Assembly: GCA_948688495.1 (NCBI GenBank)
Contig: CAPQSW010000048.1
Coordinates: forward strand, 8,368-18,292
Direction: 5' to 3'
Source of the DNA: an uncultured Lachnospiraceae bacterium
Lineage (GTDB): Bacteria; Bacillota; Clostridia; Lachnospirales; Lachnospiraceae
Length of the DNA stretch: 9,925 bases
This document shows positions 1 through 7,500 of the stretch, piece by piece (within the stretch, counting starts at the first letter, position 1; every line of letters starts with the position of its first letter). The notes under the pieces are model-generated. The model was not told the origin of the DNA, ran no database searches, and was given only the letters and a program-made list of their open reading frames with translations. The translations under genes and the position numbers were made by a program.

Positions 1-272
1 ATAAAATCACATTGGTTCTCTCTCACAAAAGAAGCCCCCTCCATGATTACGTCCTTCATCGGATTTTCCATAATCTTGTCAAACAGGGCTGTTTCAACGC
101 CTGCTTTTTTTAGCTGTTCTAAAGTGCGGTCAAGGTAGCCGTTCTCCCTTGTGGACTTGCCGTTAGAAATCAGTACCAGTGCTTTCTTTCCAGGCATAGG
201 CAGGCTTCCTAATTGGTTCAAAGCACCTCTGCCGAAAATAAGGTTTGTTGGGTTGTTAAAATTAAAATTCAG
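1..272 (-). CDS. Iron-containing alcohol dehydrogenase, N-terminal part (cut by window edge, start codon not found)
   Basis: This is the first ~90 residues of a group III (iron-dependent) alcohol dehydrogenase, which reduces aldehydes or oxidises alcohols with NAD(P) in the cytoplasm. Seen: an NNPTNLIFGRGALNQLG segment typical of the family's first strand, then PGKKALVLISNGKSTRENGY and a DRTLEQLKKAGVET stretch that form the start of the nucleotide-binding fold; the metal-binding histidines lie beyond the edge. The dehydrogenase-like frame reads back to a CTG at 270-272 and meets a TAA at 288-290 without an ATG, GTG or TTG before the conserved NPT motif. The first in-frame ATG is at 195-197, preceded by AGGAAG at a workable distance, but starting there would lose about 25 conserved residues. 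The gene may therefore be a 5'-damaged copy or may use a shortened start. It faces a MerR gene, the usual arrangement for aldehyde-responsive dehydrogenases. Family assignment is firm; intactness is doubtful. Confidence 0.8.
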   Translation of the reverse strand, partial: MNFNFNNPTNLIFGRGALNQLGSLPMPGKKALVLISNGKSTRENGYLDRTLEQLKKAGVETALFDKIMENPMKDVIMEGASFVRENQCDF

Positions 273-289
273 AAGTGGGAGAAACTCTT

Positions 290-721
290 ATGTATTATTC
301 GATTGGAGAGGTCGCTAATGCCACCGGGATTGCTATATCCACGCTACGTTATTATGACCGTGAGGGTATGTTTCCGAATATGGAACGGAGTAATGGGGGT
401 ATCCGTGTTTTTTCTGATACAGAGATTAATACGCTTAAAGTGATTGAATGTCTGAAATCTTCGGGAATGTCTATCAAGTCGATTAAAGAATTTTTAACTT
501 GGTGTGAAGAGGGCGATGCCTCTTTAGGAAAACGCAGGGAAATGTTTCATGTTCGTTTGGAGGAAGTGGAAAAGCAGATTGAAGCATTACAAAAAACAAA
601 AAATATGCTGAAATACAAATGTTGGTATTATGATACGGCTATTGCAGCCGGAAGTGAGGAAGCAGTAAAGAACTTACCTATTGATGAGATCCCGGAGAAT
701 ATGAGGGATTACAAAATATAA
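290..721 (+). CDS. MerR-family transcriptional regulator, AdhR/NmlR-like
   Basis: A 143-residue DNA-binding regulator. The N-terminal winged helix-turn-helix is plain: MYYSIGEVANATGIAISTLR followed by YYDREGMFPN and a wing with NGGIRVFS (residues 1-45). Residues 47-75 (INTLKVIECLKSSGMSIKSI) hold Cys54, which corresponds in place to the single reactive cysteine of the B. subtilis AdhR and streptococcal NmlR group, regulators that sense aldehydes and other carbonyl electrophiles. A dimerisation helix covers about residues 82-115 (MFHVRLEEVEKQIEALQKTK), followed by the KCWYYDTAIAAG motif common in this subgroup. I chose the ATG at 290 because GGGAGA at 277-282 sits seven bases before it and the conserved YSIGEVA follows at once; an upstream GTG at 275 overlaps that ribosome binding site. 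The divergent dehydrogenase is the likely target. No AdhR-type dyad or good promoter is visible in the short space before it. The effector is inferred. Confidence 0.9.
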   Translation: MYYSIGEVANATGIAISTLRYYDREGMFPNMERSNGGIRVFSDTEINTLKVIECLKSSGMSIKSIKEFLTWCEEGDASLGKRREMFHVRLEEVEKQIEALQKTKNMLKYKCWYYDTAIAAGSEEAVKNLPIDEIPENMRDYKI

Positions 722-876
722 TGTATGCCAGTTCTCCAACATAATTATTATGCCAGAGAGTTAGGCTCACCCCAGCGAATTATATCTGCATCCAGCGTTC
801 TCACGCTTCCATTACGTCGTTTTTTTAAATACCTTTTCACTATGTACTTCCATTTTTCATCCCTTTGAGTACCGCC
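722..876. other. Convergent intergenic gap between MerR and helicase genes
   Basis: The two flanking genes converge here. I see a perfect CATAAT-T-ATTATG palindrome at 740-752, a five-base-pair AGCGT/ACGCT hairpin at 794-807 with a TCTC loop, and a seven-base T run beginning about twelve bases after it. The hairpin is short and too far from the T run to call a terminator with confidence. On the minus strand the frame of the helicase stays open for about 42 codons after its TGA until a TAATAA, without a start codon of its own that I can support. Confidence 0.4.
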
Positions 877-3800
877 TCACATTTTACTGCAAGCTATCAC
901 CCTCACATCTGTCGCAAATGGCTTCTTCTTCCCCGCTTCTGGAACAAAAGATATTTTATTTCCCTTTTGAATTACTTCCTTTGCATGATTTGTCCTGGAA
1001 TAAATGCTCTCGTTAATGGAATATTCTATTCCGTCATCTCCGGTGACATAGGCATAAAAACTTTCTTTTCCCTTTCCGACATACTTAACCGTTCCTGTCA
1101 TACGTTTCACATCTTCTTTCGGCAAAATCACAGCCTTTTCTTCCATAACTGGATATGCTTCATCATCCACAAGCTCTGGATTCTGTATGTTGTATTGTCT
1201 TATAATGTGCTCTGTCTCTGTGGCCACTTCACAGCCCAATCCCAGATATAGTTTTTTATCACCGATAATATAAAATTCCTCTTTGGCACGTGTGGCCGCA
1301 ACGTTCATCATATTGGGTTCACCCACTGCCCAGCGCGCCGCTCCGCTGCTCTGATAATCCGCGCCAAGCACAAAGAATACAATTGGCGCCTCTTTTCCCT
1401 GAAACGTATGGACCGTCCCCACGTTGGTCGGTCTTCCTAGAGCATCATATCTGGTAAAGTTGATTTTCCGCAGTTTTTGTGAGAGCTGATATGCAGCATT
1501 GGAAAACGGCGTAATGACATAAATCACATCCTTTTCTTTTTTGTCTGCGATTTTCGGATTGCGCTTCATCATGTCCTTAATCTTTTGTGAGAGAAATTCC
1601 CCCTGTTTTTCGACATATTTATTGTCCGCCTTTCCGCCTATATCAAACCAACCTGCCTTTCCGTTATTCTTCAATCCCTGCACCATAAACCCATCATAGG
1701 AAATCTTGTTTGATATGGTAAACATCGGATACTGACATCTTCTATGTACCCAGAGAGGAATGCCAATCCAGGAATCCTCTGACATATCCTGCTTTCGATA
1801 AAAACCATACTGGCTCGCTGCATCCATTAAGGTCTGTGCGGAAGCCGATGCAGATAAATATTTTTCCGTTACACCAAAATGCCGGCCCAACATCGACAAC
1901 GTATTAGAATCCAGTGTAAGGACTGGTTTAATCTGCGAAGGATCTCCAACCACCATTACATGCCTGCTCCGGTAAATAGCGCCAACGGCCGCCTGTGGCA
2001 GCGCCTGTCCCGCTTCATCGATAAAAAGATGGCCCAGGCTTTCCGGTCCAAGGTTTTTGCACATACGGGAAAAACTGGCAAATGTCGAACTGATTACCGG
2101 AATTGCCATATTGATCCAGTTCCACGCCGCCTCAATCACAGGCTTGCGCTCCAGATATTTCTCCTGCTGGTTCCAGACAATCACAGCGGCTTTGATATTC
2201 TTTCTGTTTTCATAAAGAAACTGCTTCCGAACCCGCAGCGCTGCAACAAATAGTTTTGATTGTGCAATCCGGTATGATTCGTCAAACCACGGATTAGACA
2301 TCTGTAAATCGTCATATTCCAGATTCATATGTAACGGTTCTATCACACTGCCATTTATAATTCTTTCGTATTCATGGACGTTTTTTTCCAAACTTGAAAT
2401 CTTGCCTTCTTTTGCACTCTTCCAGCTTAAGAAGTCCTTATTTCGTTCCTCCTGTTCCTTCTTAATTTGATTTAACTTCATCTGACACTCGGTAATCTGA
2501 TTATTAATCTGGTTCTTCCGCTCGCTATTCTTTGCGTTTTCATCTTCTAACCTTATGAGTTCATCCGTCATTTCTTCTAATCTGCTCTTATATTCCTGTT
2601 TCTTTGCCCTTTTTGCAAAGAAACCAGGTTTTTGTTCCTTATATAACTGAAGACACTGCTCCTGGCTGTTTCTTCTATTTTGCAGATGTTCTGCCTCGCT
2701 TTCTGCCTTCTTCTTCTGAAAGTCCAGATGTTCAAACTGCTTCATGCATCCCTTCTGGATTTGTTCATATTTCTGGTATGACACGTACAGTGCTTTTTCT
2801 TTCTGCTCTAATTCTTTTTGATAGGAAATACGAACCCGTTCCAGCTTTTGCACACAATCCTGATGCGCCTTAAGATTGTCTGCAAAGGTCTGTGTTTTTG
2901 TTTGAATCTCCTTTACTTCTTCATACTGATTTAAAAACTGTTTGTATATGTCCCCGTCCGACAGATATACTTCCTCCAAATATTTGAGAACATGTTTTAT
3001 ATTCGTAAGAATATTGGTCATATTATCTGCTTTTCCACCCTCAAGGGAAAACAGCCCCCAGAATTTTTCTTCACCCTGACTGGTTTCAACTACCAATTCT
3101 TCCCACCTTTTTCCACTCTCGTCTTCCGTCCACTCTGCCGATACCTTTGCATTGGCTGTTTCACGGAAATAATCTGCCAGCCTGAGTTCTTCAATCAGAG
3201 CCTCATCAATTCCCTTACTGAGCGGCAGCTCATTTACAATATTTTGGACCGCGCCATTATTTGAACTTGCGACCACAATATTATCTTCGGTAATATGTAC
3301 CGGTACGGCTCCAATTGATGCATGCCCATAATAAACCGTAGCCTCTGTTCCCTTGATAAAATGTTCTGGAAGTCTGGCGATATTATACGCCTGCTGTATG
3401 ACTAACTGTGCAAAAATATCCTTTAAAAGTGTTGTTTTCCCTGTACCCGGCGGCCCGTTAACACTGCGCATTTGATTGTTATCAAAACCAATAGATAAAT
3501 TCACTGCGACCTGCTGCATGAGGGAAAGTGCATATTTTGTATTGCTCGGAAATCTTCCCAGCGGATAATTCTCAGGCTGCAGGATCTGTTCAAATATGCG
3601 CGGATGAAAATTTGTAGATTCCTTTTTGCTGTCAAGATTGATACGCTGTTTATCACTTCCATACAAATAGGCGTTAAGATTTGCTGACTTAATTATCTTG
3701 GCTTTTCCCAGATCATGGATGAAAAAAGAATGCAAATTTGTTGCTTCTGTCTCGAGATTTTTCAGAATCTGAACGCGGCAGTTTTTTATATTGATTCCAA

Positions 3801-4305
3801 ATCGGCTCATTGCCTTTTGCAACGCCGCATTGAACTCCTCTGGATTCTTTGATGTCCCATCAAAATCCTGTGAAAATTTTTCTTTTAAATCCTCCTCAAA
3901 ATCCTGAAATTCCTGCTCGTACGGAACTTTCTTGTAATACCGTATGTATGCGCTTACTGGAAAGAATGTCATATCCTGCTGGAAATTAAGATTTCTATCA
4001 AAATATAATGCGAAACTAAACTTATTTCCGATGCGAAGCTCCTCATCCGTCGGTTTCAAGTGATATTGTTCCCGAAGAATGGACACCACTTCCTCAAAGC
4101 TGAAAATATCTAAATATACAACAATTCCGCTTTTTAATTTTGGATGGAATTTCTTTTTTTCAATTTCTCGAGTGAATAAAGAATAAAAATCGTATTCCTC
4201 TAAACTATCCAAGTTGAGAATAGACTTATCCTTCACACTGATGTCCCCCTCCGATAAATGTTCCACCATGATCCATGCCTTTAGAATCTTATCTTTTGCT
4301 ATCAT
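877..4305 (-). CDS. Superfamily 1 DNA/RNA helicase (DNA2/NAM7/Upf1-like) with coiled-coil insert and C-terminal cold-shock/OB-like domain
   Basis: A 1142-residue ATP-dependent nucleic-acid helicase, presumably cytoplasmic. Seen in order: an unrecognised N-terminal region (1-275); Walker A GPPGTGKTT at 284-292; motif Ia VVASSNNGAVQNIV at 344-357; a charged, glutamine/lysine/glutamate-rich coiled coil at about 455-650; Walker B LFIDEAGQALPQA at 760-772; motif III VVGDPSQIKPV at 785-795; motif V VGTVHTFQGKEAPIVFF at 962-978; and motif VI NVAATRAKEEFYIIGD at 1001-1016. All helicase motifs look intact. The last ~75 residues (GTVKYVGKGKESFYAYVTG onward, with GNKISFVPEAGKKKPFATDV near the end) have the spacing of a cold-shock/OB fold, a single-strand nucleic-acid binder. 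I see no nuclease motif such as PD-(D/E)xK or HxK. The ATG at 4305 follows a G6 run at 4317-4322 (spacing 11) and an in-frame TAA. The gene has its own promoter and is separated from the GH43 gene by a terminator. It is annotated widely as an AAA-domain protein in Firmicutes; the process it serves is unknown. Phage defence, repair and RNA surveillance are all possible. Confidence 0.9.
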   Translation of the reverse strand: MIAKDKILKAWIMVEHLSEGDISVKDKSILNLDSLEEYDFYSLFTREIEKKKFHPKLKSGIVVYLDIFSFEEVVSILREQYHLKPTDEELRIGNKFSFALYFDRNLNFQQDMTFFPVSAYIRYYKKVPYEQEFQDFEEDLKEKFSQDFDGTSKNPEEFNAALQKAMSRFGINIKNCRVQILKNLETEATNLHSFFIHDLGKAKIIKSANLNAYLYGSDKQRINLDSKKESTNFHPRIFEQILQPENYPLGRFPSNTKYALSLMQQVAVNLSIGFDNNQMRSVNGPPGTGKTTLLKDIFAQLVIQQAYNIARLPEHFIKGTEATVYYGHASIGAVPVHITEDNIVVASSNNGAVQNIVNELPLSKGIDEALIEELRLADYFRETANAKVSAEWTEDESGKRWEELVVETSQGEEKFWGLFSLEGGKADNMTNILTNIKHVLKYLEEVYLSDGDIYKQFLNQYEEVKEIQTKTQTFADNLKAHQDCVQKLERVRISYQKELEQKEKALYVSYQKYEQIQKGCMKQFEHLDFQKKKAESEAEHLQNRRNSQEQCLQLYKEQKPGFFAKRAKKQEYKSRLEEMTDELIRLEDENAKNSERKNQINNQITECQMKLNQIKKEQEERNKDFLSWKSAKEGKISSLEKNVHEYERIINGSVIEPLHMNLEYDDLQMSNPWFDESYRIAQSKLFVAALRVRKQFLYENRKNIKAAVIVWNQQEKYLERKPVIEAAWNWINMAIPVISSTFASFSRMCKNLGPESLGHLFIDEAGQALPQAAVGAIYRSRHVMVVGDPSQIKPVLTLDSNTLSMLGRHFGVTEKYLSASASAQTLMDAASQYGFYRKQDMSEDSWIGIPLWVHRRCQYPMFTISNKISYDGFMVQGLKNNGKAGWFDIGGKADNKYVEKQGEFLSQKIKDMMKRNPKIADKKEKDVIYVITPFSNAAYQLSQKLRKINFTRYDALGRPTNVGTVHTFQGKEAPIVFFVLGADYQSSGAARWAVGEPNMMNVAATRAKEEFYIIGDKKLYLGLGCEVATETEHIIRQYNIQNPELVDDEAYPVMEEKAVILPKEDVKRMTGTVKYVGKGKESFYAYVTGDDGIEYSINESIYSRTNHAKEVIQKGNKISFVPEAGKKKPFATDVRVIACSKM

Positions 4306-4379
4306 TTTTGATTATACCCCCCATATCTGATTAAATTTTGGATTTGCGCTGTTTCTGTTCTCCATCCTCCCATGACGGA

Positions 4380-4408
4380 AGTATAACATAAACCACTACT
4401 TCTGGCTA
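4380..4408 (-). promoter_or_regulatory. Extended -10 promoter for the helicase gene
   Basis: On the minus strand, TAGCCA (4403-4408) and TATACT (4380-4385) are separated by exactly 17 bases, and TGT directly precedes the -10, giving a full extended -10 element (TGNTATACT). Transcription would start near 4373, leaving a leader of about 68 bases before the ATG at 4305. It lies just downstream of the GH43 terminator, so the helicase is predicted to be its own transcription unit. The -35 match is only four of six, which the extended -10 would compensate. Confidence 0.6.
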
Positions 4409-4424
4409 CCTTAACATGCAAATA

Positions 4425-4475
4425 GCTTAAAAAAGGAAACTGCCGCCTCACGATTTTTAATCGTGAAAGCGACAG
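4425..4475 (-). terminator. Intrinsic terminator of the GH43 gene
   Basis: A hairpin with an uninterrupted eight-base-pair inner stem, TCACGATT (4448-4455) against AATCGTGA (4459-4466) with a three-base loop, is extended by an outer CTGCCGC/GCGACAG stem (4440-4446 with 4469-4475, one mismatch). On the minus strand it is followed at once by TTTCCTTTTTT (4429-4439). It sits about 50 bases after the GH43 stop codon. No T run follows on the plus strand, so it acts in one direction. Confidence 0.88.
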
Positions 4476-4525
4476 CTTCTTCCTCCCTACCCATCTTATT
4501 TTTAACTTAAAATGGGAACTATCTT

Positions 4526-7500
4526 TTACTTAAATACTGCTTTAGATGAAATTCCAGATTTCTTTTTAAAGATCTTCTTGTAAGCCTTCTTCTTGCTATT
4601 CGGCACATCTACCTTAATCTTCTTTGCTGTACCCTTAAAGGACTGTTTTGCCACGGTCTTCAGTTTCTTAGATGTAATTTTTACCGTCGCAAGCTTCTTA
4701 CAGTTATAGAATGCCTGTTTGTCTATTGTTGTGAGAACCGTACTGCTGATTGTCACCTTTTTGAGATTCTTGCTTCCAGAAAATGCATTGGCCCCAATTT
4801 TCTTTACGTTTTTACCTATGGTTACCGTCTGCACTTTCTTATTATTTTTAAATGCACCTTTTGCAACCTCTACTACTTTGTATGATTTTCCCTTAATTTT
4901 AACGGTACTGGGCACTTTTATTGTCTTGGAAGCTTTCAACGCCTTCGTCACTGAGACTGTCTTTTTGGAGACATCAAGCACTTTATACTGGTAGTTACCG
5001 GATTTGTAACTCTGACCTTTTTTCACAGCATTATTCTCTGCATCCTTGATTGTCTGGTAGGTCTTTTCCGCTGTTGTAAGCGTACCAAAGTTTGTCACCA
5101 GTTTTTTCTGTGCCTCTGTCAGCCTATTATACGCTGCTCTTGCGGCGTCTATCGCTGTCTTGGACGTCTGAGTTCCTGTAACCTTACCAATCTTGTTAAT
5201 CAGGGCAATGACAGCATCTGCTGCGGCTTTATCTTGCCTCTGTTGCTGCTCCTGCTGTTCCTGCTGTTCCTTGATTTCGCCATAAGTCTCTTCTGCTTCC
5301 GTAAGCGTACCAAAGTTTGTCACCAGTTTTTTCTGTTCCTCTGTCAGCTTGTTATATGCTTCCTTTGCAGCATCTATCGCTTTCTTTGATGTCTCATCTC
5401 CTGAAACCTTGCCAATTCCATTGATTAAGGCAATTACGGCATCTATTTCCGCCTGATACTTGATTTCCTGGTAAGTTTCTTCCGCTGCTGTAAGGATATT
5501 GGCGTTTGTCACCTTCCTTTTCTCTTTGTTTGATAACGCATCATACTTCGTCTTTGCAGCTTTTATTGCAGCCTCAGAGTCTTTTGTAACTGTGCCGATT
5601 TGACCAATCAGCTGAATCACCTCATCTACCTTTGACTGCTGATCTGTCGTCAACGGTGTCTCGTCAAATTTCCAGTAATCCGCATACATAAGCTGCTTGC
5701 CTTCTGTTCCCTTAAATACCATATATAAATTGTGTTTTCCTTTTACTTTTGTATCATCCAAGTCACAGCTTACATCGGTCCATTCGTTTCCGTCTTCCGG
5801 CGTAACAACTTGTATTTCTCCTACTTTCTCGCCTGTAGTACTGTCTAAATAAAGCTCTACCTTGCCTCCCGCCTGATCTTCTGTAACTGCCGCATGCATA
5901 GTAAACTTATTAGCACCTTCGTCAAAGTCCACACCGGAAACTGCCAGGTAATCGCCGTTGGTAATTTCCGTCACCATCATATTTAATTCATCTACCAGTG
6001 GTCCTTCTTCTTCGCAGACAGCCGCTTTAATTCCCTTACTCCATGCAATCGTCTCTGCCTCAACACGCTCAAAAGGATTCAGGTCTTTTACCTGTTTTCT
6101 CTTATCCCAGGTTCCCACTACATTAATGCTATCATTTTCACCATATTCAAATTCATCAATATGGGTCGAACGGTAACCGCTCTGGTTATCCCCAGAGAAT
6201 CCCAACTCCACTGCCAGCGTCTGCGCGTGGTAGGTGAGGTAATTCTTCCCATTAAACTCAAAGAAACAGTGGTGGTTGTTACCGCCTGTTCCTGCCCCAA
6301 AGAAAGTACCCTGGTTCGGGAATACAATGCCGGCAAATTCAAACCCTTCCATAGGCTTATCACTGACCATCGCACAGATATTTCCCCTTCCAGTTATGTC
6401 TAAATCATTGGCAAAATTGGAGCAGTATGTAAAATAGTATTTCCCATTATATTTGTGAATACCGGAATCCTCAAAATTTCCCGGCGCTTCAATCATCTTT
6501 GCATCTCCGTCTAATTCAACCATGTTATCTTTTAACTTAACCACCCGGAAGGTTTTCGGGTTATTTACTACCTCCTGAGATGCGCCGTCTGGAAAACCTC
6601 CTCCGTAATAGAGATATCCTGTACCATCGTCGTCTACCAGCACTGCCGGGTCAAAGAGGTACGGTATATTCTGACCCTGTGGCATATTTTTGGTAATCAA
6701 TGTACTGCCTGTAGCCGGCGCCTCAAAAGGACCGATGGGGGAATCCGACTCAAGTACGTAAATACCGTTGCCGCCGTTGGCAAAGTATAAGAAGAATTTC
6801 TCTTGACCATTGATCGTCTTATGTCCTACAGCTGGAGCCCAGGACAGGCTTGCAGCTCCCTTACCATCCACTGAAATCTCACCATGATCTGTCCAGTTCA
6901 CCATATCAGCAGAAGAGAAAACGTTTAGGGTATTGATTTTATCAAATCCGTTTCCTTTGGTCGGATAGCCGTGTTCATCCTTCGTGTGCTCCAATTGCTG
7001 CGAATCATTTGTCGTGTAAATATAAACTCTTCCATTATATGTAATGGCATACGGGTCTGCGCCAAACTTGTAATCGAACAATGGGTTTACATGTGTATTA
7101 TTGTTCTCCGCCTTCAACGCGCCGCTGACAAGGGTTGACCCCTCGATACATTCATGTCCCTGTGGATCTGGCTCCGGAACCTCTCCATCATCCAAAGATA
7201 TAACAATGTCATCCACATAGAAGTCCATCAAATCATTTTCCTGTGTAGGTTTTTCTGTATAAGTTGTCGCAATAAAAAACTGATGCTTTGCGCTCGCCTT
7301 CGCCTCAAAGGTGGCATAAATCTGCGACCACTGGCCTCTTTTTACCAAAAACGATTTATTTGTACGATCCCGCCATTCATCGCCAAACTGATAGTCAACT
7401 TCAAAACGTCTGTTGCTCGGTCCGGTTGTATACTTAACCCTGCCCGTAATCTTATATTTTTTTCCTGCCTCCAGTTTTCCGCTCATATCCTGCATGGGAC

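Noticed and set aside
794..826. AGCGT-TCTC-ACGCT hairpin with a later T run as a terminator for the MerR gene
   Set aside because: The stem has only five pairs and the T run starts about a dozen bases after it, so it does not fit an intrinsic terminator.
865..3264. Plus-strand open frames opposite the helicase gene
   Set aside because: They are antisense shadows of a gene whose helicase motifs are all intact.
4311..4316. Perfect TATAAT on the minus strand just before the helicase ATG
   Set aside because: It would place the transcript start at the start codon, it has no -35 at a suitable distance, and the extended -10 promoter at 4380-4408 is better placed.
5076..5336. Regular DNA repeat considered as a CRISPR or mobile-element signature
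   Set aside because: The repeat is in phase with protein repeats, has only two close copies at 225 bases, and sits inside a coding region.
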